Assembly: GCA_964652975.1 (NCBI GenBank)
Contig: CAZZCN010000001.1
Location: forward strand, 1 to 64,000
From: CAZZCN01 sp964652975
GTDB taxonomy: Bacteria > Bacillota > Clostridia > Saccharofermentanales > UBA5734
Length of the DNA stretch: 64,000 bases
Direction of reading: 5' to 3'
This document shows, in pieces, positions 25,601 to 35,367 of the stretch. Under the pieces are notes generated by a model, which saw only the letters and a list, made by a program, of their open reading frames with translations, made no database searches and was not told the DNA's origin. Both the position numbers and the translations under genes were made by a program. Each line of letters opens with the position of its first letter. Within the stretch, counting starts at the first letter, position 1.

Positions 25601-27811
25601 TTAACTATTTGCTTGCTTATATAAAGCCATAAATGTATAAGGATCAACAATTTCAAATTTTCTGGAAGGGTACGTAGTTTTTAATTTTTCAGCAATTAGA
25701 TATATATCTGTTGGCGAAACCCAAGACGCTCTGGCCCAAATAAAGTTTGGCTTCTTAGTGACCATCAAGTCCTTTGATAATTCCTTATAGATGACATAGG
25801 TGGAAAAATCCACTCCGTACGCACCATGGTTGGTACCTGTTATAACCGGCGTCCCATCTACTATTTTGCTGGTAATAGCCTGGGTAAATGAAAATCCCTT
25901 CGGAGCAATTTTAACACCAGCTTTTACAAGAGCATCTGGAACAGGAACTGTTCCATCATATTTGTCATAGGAAGCATTGACAATGCCAAGCCCCAAAATG
26001 TCCAAATCAAATTGTTTAGTTTCACTGTTGCAGTGTTTAACCCAGCTGTCTAGACTGCCATAAAGATTGGCGGGCCTTTTTTGCGGCAGTAAAAATGCAA
26101 AGTCCAGGTAGCCCGTTCCGCAATCCCCCATCACAAAGTAATCATTCGCAGTTTTGTTCTTATACATATAGTCAAGAACATGGGGTATTCTTTGTGCCAG
26201 TGCACTGTTCACGCACCATGCCATTGGCACCTTGCCACGATTAGGGTCGTTCCAAAACTTGGCAATCAAGCCGGATGTCCACGCAGAAGAATCATAATCC
26301 CCTTGATAAAAACAAACATAGTTTTTAGTTTCAAGTGATAGCTTTGGCGTTTTATCATTTTGGGTATAGCTGGTTTCAAGAGGAACCTTACAGGTAATGG
26401 AACAGTTTGCCACCCCCTTGTAGGCGTCACCGTCCACCTGTGCGTAGTATTGTGAACAAAGCCTTACCAATGCTCTTTCTGACGTAAATGCATCAGGGAA
26501 GGTTGAGTTCGCCGCACCTGTATATTTGACCGCCCATGGCGAAAAGCCATTCACATTAATTACATTACCATGTGCCAACTCATTGTATTTTCTGAGTATA
26601 AGCGAAAATGTTTTAAAGTCGGTGCCGGGTGCTTGTCTTGTGTCATCATTTGGAGTTTGTCCTTCAAAAGGTGAAAGGTCTACAAAAAACGCCTTTTTGG
26701 CAATACCATAGTCATTGTTGATAATGTTGATATTTTCAAGGTCAGGATAGGAAATAGATGTTTTGCTCCAAGAAAAAGCATCAATGTTATAGACAATCAA
26801 TGTCGGGTTAAGAAGTCCTTTATCAAGATAAAGTGCTTTTGCCCATAAATAGGCATCACATTTTTTGCTGCCTGAGCTTTGTATATTTGTATCGGGAACT
26901 TTTCCTTCGCCCGTGAATATTTTAAAGAGATTTCTTTTTACTGTAAAAAGCTTGTTTCTTCTGACAAACCAGTCATAAACGCCTAATTTCTGGTCATATC
27001 TCATCGGGACAAGACTTTCAACCCCTGCAGCAGTTAAGGCGGCATTAGATGTGGCAACAGCAGTAGGGTCCCAAACGATTACTCCTTTGGTAAAGCGCTT
27101 GAACAGCTCAACAATTTTCCCGACACTTTTTATCGTAACAACTGTTTTATCTGCAAGGTATTCCCCGGGTTTTCTAAGTTCATTAAACCAAAAAAGATCA
27201 GAATTGTTATCATATAATCCAACAAAACTTTTAAAATAAGAAAAATCCTTTGAAAACTCATTGTTGATAAACTCTATATAAAGCCTCGCTTTATCTCTGT
27301 TTGCCAATCCTTGCATAACAGCAACCATATTAATCGTATCATAAAGCACTCTGTCCTCTACACCGGCAGCTTTTGCTTCAGTAATGACTGCTTTTAGATT
27401 AAAATAATATAAGACATTATCATTATAAGCAATACCGGCATCATCTGCTGCAATCGAAAACAATTTTTCTATAGGGGCTGTCATTTTAGCCAATGTAATA
27501 TTCTCCACAATAGGTTCTGTGCTTTTGTGAGACACAGTTATTGCTGAGCTTTCTTCTTCTGAAGAAGAATTCATCCATTCGCTTGATGTGGTGTTGACAA
27601 CACTTGATGTATTGCTGACAATACTTGAGGAGGAGATATCAGCACTTGAATTCTCTGTTGTAGAATTTCCCATTTGAGAAGATGCCTCCGTAATATTTGA
27701 ACTCGAATTTGCAATTGAAGATGAATCGGGTATAACTTTATCAGTCCCGCAAGACACTAAAATTATTATCATCGTAAGTATAAAAGCAGTCAATTGAACT
27801 ATTTTTCTCAT
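25601..27811 (-). CDS. GxGYxYP-type putative glycoside hydrolase, lipoprotein form
   Basis: A 736-residue lipoprotein. The lipobox IILVSC gives a lipidated C21, then a Ser/Asn/Thr-rich tether (22-100), then the GxGYxYP catalytic-type domain (about 105-733). Motif GTGYLD is at 565-570. It aligns along its whole globular part with residues 733-1351 of the dockerin protein, sharing YLADKTVVT, VYDWFVRRN, SKKxDAYLWAKALYLD and FWNDPNRG. It lacks the beta-sandwich modules, Big2 and dockerin. The paralogue is thus held on the membrane while its partner is dockerin-tagged. The gene follows the binding-protein gene by 53 bp and precedes a URO-D-like gene. Confidence 0.87.
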   Translation of the reverse strand: MRKIVQLTAFILTMIIILVSCGTDKVIPDSSSIANSSSNITEASSQMGNSTTENSSADISSSSIVSNTSSVVNTTSSEWMNSSSEEESSAITVSHKSTEPIVENITLAKMTAPIEKLFSIAADDAGIAYNDNVLYYFNLKAVITEAKAAGVEDRVLYDTINMVAVMQGLANRDKARLYIEFINNEFSKDFSYFKSFVGLYDNNSDLFWFNELRKPGEYLADKTVVTIKSVGKIVELFKRFTKGVIVWDPTAVATSNAALTAAGVESLVPMRYDQKLGVYDWFVRRNKLFTVKRNLFKIFTGEGKVPDTNIQSSGSKKCDAYLWAKALYLDKGLLNPTLIVYNIDAFSWSKTSISYPDLENINIINNDYGIAKKAFFVDLSPFEGQTPNDDTRQAPGTDFKTFSLILRKYNELAHGNVINVNGFSPWAVKYTGAANSTFPDAFTSERALVRLCSQYYAQVDGDAYKGVANCSITCKVPLETSYTQNDKTPKLSLETKNYVCFYQGDYDSSAWTSGLIAKFWNDPNRGKVPMAWCVNSALAQRIPHVLDYMYKNKTANDYFVMGDCGTGYLDFAFLLPQKRPANLYGSLDSWVKHCNSETKQFDLDILGLGIVNASYDKYDGTVPVPDALVKAGVKIAPKGFSFTQAITSKIVDGTPVITGTNHGAYGVDFSTYVIYKELSKDLMVTKKPNFIWARASWVSPTDIYLIAEKLKTTYPSRKFEIVDPYTFMALYKQANS

Positions 27812-27864
27812 ATTATTGCTCCATTTCTTCGTAATTTCATTGCGATAGCAATTTTCAAATCACT

Positions 27865-29358
27865 CTATTTTATCTTGTCAATTGCAGCATTAATCTTTGG
27901 AGTCATTTCCTGAACAACTGACGACCAGGGCTTTGAATCATACAGCACATTTCCCCAGAGTGACCAATAATAAAGTTCAGGCTGGAAACGATCAAAATAT
28001 TGAATTACCGGATATGCATTCAGTCTTTGGTGCTCAAATTGATCATTTAGTACTTTCTTAAATGCTTTCATTGAAGCAGTATCAACACTTTGAGCATCTT
28101 TTGTCAGCAGTCTTTCAGACAGCTGTGGCACAGTTGCAATCTCGACAGCTGCAATATAATCAGCAGCTGCGTTTGGGTTTGCAGCACCCTTTAAAATGAT
28201 AAAACCCTTAATATATGATGGAACATAAGGTTTGTCTGCTTTCGGATCACGAGGCATCGGAGCATAACCCAGATTCTTGTTTTCAATCATATCAGGTAAA
28301 TAGATATGAGGCGCGCCAATTATTAACATACCGATTTTCCCTTGTCGCATTCTGCTTAGTTCATCATTAAAATCCAACTTGGTTGTTACATTGTTTTTTG
28401 CCGGACCTAAAGACTGTAAAAAGCTTACCGCTCTTTGAAGGTTCGGGTTGTTTAAATTAAGTGTATAGCCCGATTCATTAACAGAAATATAGTCCTTGCC
28501 ACTTGTTAATAGCAATCCATCCCAATAAGCGCTCTGGGCTCCCCACATATCTACGATACCATCACTGTCGATGTCCTGTGTGAGCTGCTTTGCATAATCA
28601 AGGAAAGTATCCCATGTCCATTTTCCGTTATAATACTGTGTTAATGGCTCTGTAAGTCCTGCATCCTTCATAACCTTTTTGTTATATGCAATACCGTTGC
28701 TGGCAGTACATTCTGTAACAATAAACGAATTTTTTCCGTTATATTTTACAAGGGCCTGTGAATTTTTATTTCTCTGCCACAATGGAGCATTTAAATCCAT
28801 TATTTTTCCTGCATCTTGTGCTAAATCTGCTTTTAGAACCATTGGCCAATTACGGGATGCTTCCACATAAGCGGCATCTGCTGGATTGCCCGATGCTTTC
28901 ATAGCTGCAAGCTTTTGATTCATTGTCAATGAATCCACTATTGTGTAGCTGACGTCACCGCTATATAGTGATTTATATGCCTTTGTCCAATCTGTAACCC
29001 ATTGCGACTTTGAATCCCATGGAATTACAACTTTAATTTTTTTGTTCGTTCCGGTATTGTAATTCGGAACAGTTACCTTGCTATAATCTATACTGACCCC
29101 GATACCGGCACCTGGATCAAATTTTGTATTTGAAACAGACTTGCTCGAATTTGCTGTAGATGCAGCATTTGAAGAAGTACCTTCTTGTGAAGAGCCACTA
29201 TCTAAATATTCATCGTCCGAAGAAGCACTGCTGCTTTCAGAAGTCGTAGAAAGAGTTGTTGAGATGGGTGTCGATGATGTTGTTGTCGGTTTTGGTTTGC
29301 AGGATATAACATTAAATAGCAATGCTAAACATAATAAACCAGTGATAATTTTTTTCAT
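27865..29358 (-). CDS. Sugar ABC transporter solute-binding lipoprotein
   Basis: A 497-residue family 1 extracellular solute-binding protein. The signal ends in NVISC (lipidated C20), followed by a Ser/Thr-rich linker (about 25-80) and the periplasmic-binding fold, with CTASNGIAYNKKVMKDAGL and GKWTWDTFLDYAKQL typical of oligosaccharide binders. The likely permease partners are the pair at 34284-36285 in the same run; the second pair (40630-42461) has its own binding protein. GGAGGTGA is eight bases from the ATG. No ATPase gene is present, as in importers that use a shared MsmX-type ATPase. Confidence 0.93.
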   Translation of the reverse strand: MKKIITGLLCLALLFNVISCKPKPTTTSSTPISTTLSTTSESSSASSDDEYLDSGSSQEGTSSNAASTANSSKSVSNTKFDPGAGIGVSIDYSKVTVPNYNTGTNKKIKVVIPWDSKSQWVTDWTKAYKSLYSGDVSYTIVDSLTMNQKLAAMKASGNPADAAYVEASRNWPMVLKADLAQDAGKIMDLNAPLWQRNKNSQALVKYNGKNSFIVTECTASNGIAYNKKVMKDAGLTEPLTQYYNGKWTWDTFLDYAKQLTQDIDSDGIVDMWGAQSAYWDGLLLTSGKDYISVNESGYTLNLNNPNLQRAVSFLQSLGPAKNNVTTKLDFNDELSRMRQGKIGMLIIGAPHIYLPDMIENKNLGYAPMPRDPKADKPYVPSYIKGFIILKGAANPNAAADYIAAVEIATVPQLSERLLTKDAQSVDTASMKAFKKVLNDQFEHQRLNAYPVIQYFDRFQPELYYWSLWGNVLYDSKPWSSVVQEMTPKINAAIDKIK

Positions 29359-29365
29359 GATAAAT

Positions 29366-31828
29366 TCACCTCCAAAATATATTTTTCTTTTTCTTAATAT
29401 TTAAAGCAACAAAAAAACTGCTGCATATTACTATTGCTAAAACATAGCCTAAAATATCAGTATCACCGGTGTTCGGATTATTCGCGGTTTTGCCTGACTT
29501 TGCGAATACAAAATATCCAAACTCCGTAGCATCAAAGCTATAATATCCGTTAGCACTACCCATATTAATCTTTTCTAATGTGTTTTTAGATATATTATAA
29601 TAAAACAAATCATAATCGCCCGTTAACAGCTGAGCTGGAATAGCCATTTTTACATTGACAATCCCGTTGCTATTCAATGTGATTTCCTTTTGTCTTTGGT
29701 CATATATCGTAATATAATATAATGAAAAACTTCTGTTCTTCATATAAATATTTGAATATATCGAATCAAATACCGAGCCTCCCTCCACAGTATCAGCGCC
29801 TAGACGAAGCTGATTTACTCCGATTGGCAGAGAGACGGAAGTTGTCTTGACTGTTATATCAAAATCTGTGTTTTTGGCTGCAAATATTTTTTCGGTTGTA
29901 TCTGCATCGCTTGGAATTACAATATTGGTTCCATCATAAGTAATGGTTTCCAAAATGCCGATATACAATAAAAAGCATCCTATTTCCTTGTTTTTTGGAT
30001 CTGAGCTTGAAACTCTTATGTAAACTTCTCTTGTGGGATTATCTGTTAAAAAACCACTCAAATCAGCATTATATGCCCCATAATTTGTCAGGTCTTTTAT
30101 TCCGTTTGCTTCCGCTAAAATTTTTGTCCACTTTATTCCGTCCTTTGACGCTTCGAATTTATACAAGTTTCCTGCTGAAACGTTTAGTTTTACGTCTTTA
30201 GCCGTAGTGTCAACCTTAAATTTATATACTAAAGTGTTTTCACCAATAATACCGCGCATTGGATTGCCAAAAAAGTCACCTGGAATAGTGCCACTGTCTG
30301 ATTGCAGATAATCCATTTCATTAATAGAATTTGGAGCAAATCCTATATCTATAGTTGTTTGGCTACCCACAGGAGGTAGTACTAATAATGGGTCCTTTTC
30401 CAGATCTACTGCATCTGGCACTCGTCCATCAGCAAAGTAAGTCAAGGTTAGTTTTGACAGAATTGTCCCCCACCCGTCATCGATAGTTGGGTCAGCAAGT
30501 TTAATATATAATGTTTTATTTTCATTATTTTGTAAAAATCTTGAAAGCCGTAATTTACGGGTTGTCTTATTAATTCCATTTACGTCCTTGGTATAAGCTC
30601 GTGCAATTCTTTCATAATTGACATTATCCGAAGACACAAACACACTATACTCATCACTCATTGCTAAAGCTATGTTTGCAACTGTTGTATTATCCGGTAA
30701 ATCAAATTTGTAAGTAAAATAATCGTCATTTGTTGAGAATCGAAATCCCTGACCTGCACCGGTGTCATTTGTAATATGATACAGGTAATCTGTTTCAAAA
30801 GTTGAATTCGGAGTAAATGAAATCGCCTGTAACGGGTCATAAATTTCATCTGCATTTACAGTATCCCCGGCGTCCTTTGATAAATCCATAAAATAGTTGA
30901 TTTGAATATCCCGCATTGCCAATGCACCACCGGTATATACCTTTATAAATACAGTTTTTTCATCATTATTTGTAAGAATGCCGGAGTTATCTCCCCCCGC
31001 AATTATATTATTACCCTGCGGTGTGGAAGCCATTACAAATTTATCCATCCAATTTACAGCGTCCTTGGACACTGCAAACTTGACATTCCCCCAGCAAAAG
31101 GAGTTAATTGTAAAATTTGTTGTATTATTCGGCAAATCAAAACAATATACCAAATTGCCTCCGCCCCATATGTTTCTTTGAGAAATACCACTACTATCCG
31201 AGCTATAACCGGCATCACCATCACTGCTGTATGAGTATAATCTAATAAACTCATCCGAAGTACCGACTATAACTTTTTTTGAAAGCATTGGTTGTGTTGT
31301 CGAAGATTGTTCCTGCTTAAACCCTGTTATATAGTTTACTACAAAACTTCCAAAGCTATATCCGCCTTCCGAACTGTCTGCAGCAAAAACTCTGACATAT
31401 ATCATTTTGCTTGGATTATTTACCAAAAAATTCTGATTAAAAGGGGTATATATCAAATCTAAAGAATCATAATCAGTCGCATACCAGGTTTCTTTATCGC
31501 TTGATACATCCACTCGTCCGTTTGCAAAGCCATAGGCGTTAAATGCTGCATTAATGCAGTTATCGGGTAGGTCTATAACATATGTAATAGAGTTGTCCAG
31601 GGCGACATTCCGCCAGGTCTGCCCCCAAGCCAATACAAATGTTGAAGTATTTTCGCTATCAACATCAATATAGGATGAGTCAGAGGTTTTACCTCCGTTA
31701 TAGACAATCAACTGCTTCATTGAAGATTGCACTTTTACGCTTGCGTGTAAAAATGTTGAAAACGGCAAGGAAATGACTATCATTAAAACCGTCAAAAATA
31801 ATGAGCACACTTTTTTAAATATCAACAT
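29366..31828 (-). CDS. Surface protein of four binding-like modules with NPNTGD tail
   Basis: An 820-residue exported protein made almost only of the block-2 module. After a signal peptide (1-30), copies lie at about 38-170, 185-315, 335-470 and 490-625, then a further beta-rich domain (630-780). The C-terminus is NPNTGD (784-789), a hydrophobic helix, then KKKK, which resembles a sortase signal of the NPxTG type. No catalytic motif is seen, so it is probably a glycan-capture or scaffold protein of the envelope. I choose the ATG at 31828 because GAGGAG lies eight bases upstream; the frame is open 12 codons further. The next gene, the binding lipoprotein, starts at once. Confidence 0.85.
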   Translation of the reverse strand: MLIFKKVCSLFLTVLMIVISLPFSTFLHASVKVQSSMKQLIVYNGGKTSDSSYIDVDSENTSTFVLAWGQTWRNVALDNSITYVIDLPDNCINAAFNAYGFANGRVDVSSDKETWYATDYDSLDLIYTPFNQNFLVNNPSKMIYVRVFAADSSEGGYSFGSFVVNYITGFKQEQSSTTQPMLSKKVIVGTSDEFIRLYSYSSDGDAGYSSDSSGISQRNIWGGGNLVYCFDLPNNTTNFTINSFCWGNVKFAVSKDAVNWMDKFVMASTPQGNNIIAGGDNSGILTNNDEKTVFIKVYTGGALAMRDIQINYFMDLSKDAGDTVNADEIYDPLQAISFTPNSTFETDYLYHITNDTGAGQGFRFSTNDDYFTYKFDLPDNTTVANIALAMSDEYSVFVSSDNVNYERIARAYTKDVNGINKTTRKLRLSRFLQNNENKTLYIKLADPTIDDGWGTILSKLTLTYFADGRVPDAVDLEKDPLLVLPPVGSQTTIDIGFAPNSINEMDYLQSDSGTIPGDFFGNPMRGIIGENTLVYKFKVDTTAKDVKLNVSAGNLYKFEASKDGIKWTKILAEANGIKDLTNYGAYNADLSGFLTDNPTREVYIRVSSSDPKNKEIGCFLLYIGILETITYDGTNIVIPSDADTTEKIFAAKNTDFDITVKTTSVSLPIGVNQLRLGADTVEGGSVFDSIYSNIYMKNRSFSLYYITIYDQRQKEITLNSNGIVNVKMAIPAQLLTGDYDLFYYNISKNTLEKINMGSANGYYSFDATEFGYFVFAKSGKTANNPNTGDTDILGYVLAIVICSSFFVALNIKKKKNIFWR

Positions 31829-31880
31829 AAATATATCTCTCCTCACCAATAAAATTACTGTCATTTTGTCTTTTTGTTTT

Positions 31881-31914
31881 GATACATAGCGGATAATCTC
31901 ATCCGCTATGTATC
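31881..31914. other. Perfect 14-bp intercistronic hairpin
   Basis: GATACATAGCGGAT (31881-31894) pairs fully with ATCCGCTATGTATC (31901-31914) around a six-base loop. On the minus transcript it is not followed by a U run, so it is more likely an RNA stability or processing element between two surface-protein genes than a terminator. Confidence 0.8.
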
Positions 31915-31938
31915 AATTTAATTATATGCTATTTCGTG

Positions 31939-34119
31939 TTACTGAACAATTAATGCAATTCCCAAAATGTCTTTCTTAACTGACAATAGATCGCTTATAG
32001 AAACCTTGCCATCATTGTTGATGTCTGCCGCTGATTCATAAGCACCAGACAGTGCAGTAATTTTGAGTAAATGCGCCTTTGCTGCTGCCAGGTCTGTCAG
32101 ACCAATGACACCTTCACCTGTAATATCTCCTTTAATCACAATTGTATAGGAGCTCACAGAATCGCCAATAAAATATTGCACAACATTTCCTGTTCCAAGT
32201 TTATCGGTTGCCAACAACGCATCATTAATACCATAAGGTGGTTTTTTAACTTCATATTCTGCCAATAACGGCATAGTTTCAGATTTAAATTCCCCTGCCG
32301 TTTTACCGGGGTTTACTTTTGTTAACTGCCTATGCATGTTGTATTCCACATAAAAGCCCCCAACAATAGTTCCGGCTGCATTTAATGAAGTAAGCTTAAC
32401 ATAAATAACCTTGGTTGGATTGCCATCTAAAAAGGTTTGGTTTGAGGAAGTGAAGTAATAGCTTCCCAAGCCAGCATTTGCGGTGGTAGTGCTTGATACC
32501 CAGTTGCTCTTGTCCTTTGAAATTTCCACGACAAGGTCACCATTATTAAAAGTATTGAAATTAACATTGCTGCAGGCATCCGGCAAATCAATTCTATAAA
32601 TCAAGGATGCAGTCGTGTTATTTTGAATCAGTCTCCAATAATTTTGAACCGCCCAAGATGGATTCCAAAAAATTGACTCTGTTGCAGAATCAACAAATTC
32701 TGTGTCTATCAATCCTTTCGATTCGCCCAAAACAAGTACGGCATCGGTTGTAGCACCTAATTGTGAATTGGTGCCAACGGTATAACTACTCAATTTGGCA
32801 CTTGCATTTGCAGAAAAACCAACACTTCTGATAGCTAACCAATTATCTGCGTCAAGATTGTCTTTTCCCGATGCAAATTTTACAAAAATAACCTTATTTG
32901 GATTTCCTGAGAAAAAATCACCCTGGCTGCTTCTACCTACGGAATAAACATTCTGAGCAAGGTTAATTTTGTTGCTGGTAAATGTCGGGACCCAGTTTAT
33001 ATTGTCCTTTGACACAGATACATCGACATATCCCCATAGAAATGAATTCAGAACGAAAGACTCCGTATCATCAGGTAAATCAAGACGATAAGTCAGAGAA
33101 GAAGCCAAAAGAGATTTTTGGTTATCTGCTGCAAATATATATGGGCCTGCTGTTTCATATAATCTTGATGATTCGTTTAGTGTTGTAACATTAAATGTGC
33201 CCGAATAAGAATTTTCTGAAGCATATGCAATAAACCCAAAACTGGACATAGCCATCGCACCGCCAGATGAAACTTTGATATAAACAACCTTGTCAGCATT
33301 ATTAGTCAAAAAGTCTCCGTTTATACTGCTTCCAACTAAATTCAACTGCTGTGGAGCTTCAGCATTGGCATAAGTTTGTGTCCAATTTGTATTGTCTTTG
33401 GAAATGTTTACAATTACATTGCCCCAACAAACTGCATTTAATTTGAAGAAACCTGTATCATTTGGTAAATCCAGTCGATAGGTTACATAGCCACCACCCC
33501 AGATATTCCACTGACCACCAGAAACAGTGGCATCACCACCGGTTGAATTTGAAAATACCCGTCCTGTTTCCGCAATAGAACCAGCTGTAAAGGTTGCATT
33601 ATATGCTGGCTCTTCGCCTGTCTGATAATTTAAGTTAAACGCGGAATAGAAAAATGTACTTGCAGCCCCGGAGTGAGAAACCTTTACATAAATTGTTTTT
33701 GTTGGATTATTTGACAAAAAGCTTTGATTTTGCGGTGTGAAATAAAGCCAGCCACTGGCGGTTTCGGAAGTTGTTGCCGGCGTCCAGGTTGTCTTGTCTT
33801 TTGAAATTTCAATTATGCCATTTGCGCCTTCCCATAGTTGGTAGGCTTGAATATTGCTGATATTCACTGTATTATCAGGAAGAGTATATTTATAAGTTAC
33901 CGATTGTACTCCGAAAACTTGTCGCCAACTTTCCCAGATAACATCCGAGGTGTTTGTGCTTTCTGAATCAAAATAGGCTGCATCACCTGGTATAGTTAAA
34001 GCAACCACCTTATTAATCGGTGTTGCCTCGGCACCAACGGATACACTAAACGATGAAAAAATCGAAATAAGCATAAGAAGTGCCAAAAATGCCGAAATAA
34101 TCTTTTTTGTTTTTAACAT
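31939..34119 (-). CDS. Secreted dockerin protein of four binding-like modules
   Basis: A 726-residue exported protein: signal peptide (1-30), four block-2 modules (about 35-168, 175-300, 305-440, 455-595), a linker, and a type I dockerin with GDITGEGVIGLTDLAAAKAH (664-683) and AADINNDGKVSISDLLSVKK (697-716). Both calcium loops look usable. It has no enzyme domain, so it is the dockerin-tagged counterpart of the anchored module protein at 29366. The start codon is ambiguous: a 45-bp duplication gives two in-frame ATGs (34119, 34164), each with AAAGGAG. The inner one starts a clean signal peptide (MLKTKKIISAFLALLMLIS), so I chose it. Confidence 0.85.
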   Translation of the reverse strand: MLKTKKIISAFLALLMLISIFSSFSVSVGAEATPINKVVALTIPGDAAYFDSESTNTSDVIWESWRQVFGVQSVTYKYTLPDNTVNISNIQAYQLWEGANGIIEISKDKTTWTPATTSETASGWLYFTPQNQSFLSNNPTKTIYVKVSHSGAASTFFYSAFNLNYQTGEEPAYNATFTAGSIAETGRVFSNSTGGDATVSGGQWNIWGGGYVTYRLDLPNDTGFFKLNAVCWGNVIVNISKDNTNWTQTYANAEAPQQLNLVGSSINGDFLTNNADKVVYIKVSSGGAMAMSSFGFIAYASENSYSGTFNVTTLNESSRLYETAGPYIFAADNQKSLLASSLTYRLDLPDDTESFVLNSFLWGYVDVSVSKDNINWVPTFTSNKINLAQNVYSVGRSSQGDFFSGNPNKVIFVKFASGKDNLDADNWLAIRSVGFSANASAKLSSYTVGTNSQLGATTDAVLVLGESKGLIDTEFVDSATESIFWNPSWAVQNYWRLIQNNTTASLIYRIDLPDACSNVNFNTFNNGDLVVEISKDKSNWVSSTTTANAGLGSYYFTSSNQTFLDGNPTKVIYVKLTSLNAAGTIVGGFYVEYNMHRQLTKVNPGKTAGEFKSETMPLLAEYEVKKPPYGINDALLATDKLGTGNVVQYFIGDSVSSYTIVIKGDITGEGVIGLTDLAAAKAHLLKITALSGAYESAADINNDGKVSISDLLSVKKDILGIALIVQ

Positions 34120-34179
34120 TTGAATTTCTCCTTTTCTGTTTTTTACATTTTCTGTTTTTAACATTTGAATTTCTCCTTT
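34108..34179. repeat. 45-bp tandem duplication of ribosome site and start codon
   Basis: A 27-base string is exact at 34108-34134 and 34153-34179. Each copy contains AAAGGAGAAATTCAAATG, and the two are in the same frame. The result is two initiation sites 15 codons apart, encoding MLKTEN... and MLKTKK... respectively. Confidence 0.9.
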
Positions 34180-34283
34180 CAAATAATACCATGATCGCCT
34201 GCCGACCCTAATAGAATCTTTTTGCCTTAACCCGAAAAGTTTCCCTAAGCCATATAACCCCTCCTTTTAGCCTTTAGCTTCCA

Positions 34284-35306
34284 TTAACCAACTATTCCTG
34301 TTCTTTCTATGCTTTCTGTAAAATAACGCTGCAATAAAATATATATAATCAGTAAAGGTAGAATTGCAAGCATTGCACTTGCCATTGTCTGAGTAATCAC
34401 ATCATACGGATTGGATGTATTCAAGCCTGATCCTAAAAGCATTTTAATGTTTTGCAAAACCTTTGATACTACCGGCAGATTGTTGAAATACATTGAATTG
34501 TAGAAAAAGTCATTCCAATACCATACAACAGAAAAGAGTGTAACAGTTAAAAATGGCGCTGAGGAACTTGGCAGCATAATCCGAAAGAAAGTATGCACCC
34601 TGCCACAGCCATCAATATAGGCTGCATCTTCCAATTCTTTTGGTAATCCTTTAAAAAACTGGATGAATATAAAGACAAACAAACCACCTTTAATCCCTTG
34701 CGCAAAAAGAGCCGGCAAAAAATAGGCTGCCATCTGGTCAATCAGAGATATTGTAATGGCCTTCCCCGTAAAAAGTCCTATTAAGCTACCTATTCCAAAA
34801 AAGTCAAAGCTTATAAAATTGACATACGATGGAATGATTATGGTAAGGGGCGGAACGATTATCGAGAAAAGCAAAAGTGAAAAAAGCAGTCCTTTAAAAC
34901 GAAATTTGAAACGGGCAAATCCATATCCGGCAAGGCTACACGATATCAGCTGTAAAACTGTGCAGACTATTGTTATTTCCCCGGTAGTCAATGCTATACT
35001 TAGAAAGTTCAGCTTTTCTATAACCTTTTGAAAATTTTCCAAAGTAAAATGCCTGGGTATCCAGACTACGGTGGGATCGAAAATCTCCTTTGGAATACGA
35101 AGAGAAATACTTAGCATAATCAGCAAAGGATATAAAAGCACAACGCTCAAACAAACAAGAAATACAAACCTGATAACAGCTATAATCATCAGACGAAGCG
35201 CTTTTGAACGTCTAAATACATTACTTCCGACATTCGTATCATACTGAAATAATTTTTTGTATTTATTTATTTTATGGGGTATATCTATAAGTCTTCTTAT
35301 GTCCAT
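34284..35306 (-). CDS. Sugar ABC transporter permease, MalG type
   Basis: A 340-residue inner-membrane permease with about six hydrophobic helices and the EAA-loop motif EDAAYIDGCGRVHTFFRIML. It pairs with the permease at 35368 to form one of two channels in this run. The ATG at 35306 follows AAAGGA by 12 bases; the frame is open 12 codons further to a TTG. An unusual N-terminal extension of about 40 residues precedes the first helix. No ATPase is encoded nearby. Confidence 0.92.
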   Translation of the reverse strand: MDIRRLIDIPHKINKYKKLFQYDTNVGSNVFRRSKALRLMIIAVIRFVFLVCLSVVLLYPLLIMLSISLRIPKEIFDPTVVWIPRHFTLENFQKVIEKLNFLSIALTTGEITIVCTVLQLISCSLAGYGFARFKFRFKGLLFSLLLFSIIVPPLTIIIPSYVNFISFDFFGIGSLIGLFTGKAITISLIDQMAAYFLPALFAQGIKGGLFVFIFIQFFKGLPKELEDAAYIDGCGRVHTFFRIMLPSSSAPFLTVTLFSVVWYWNDFFYNSMYFNNLPVVSKVLQNIKMLLGSGLNTSNPYDVITQTMASAMLAILPLLIIYILLQRYFTESIERTGIVG

Positions 35307-35367
35307 CAGTAAAACCGATCCTTTCTTCAAAATGCTGCTCAAAACCTAAAAGGTAAATACAAATCTT

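Noticed and set aside
31881..31914. Calling the perfect hairpin a terminator
   Set aside because: No U run follows it on the minus transcript, and genes of the same run continue downstream.
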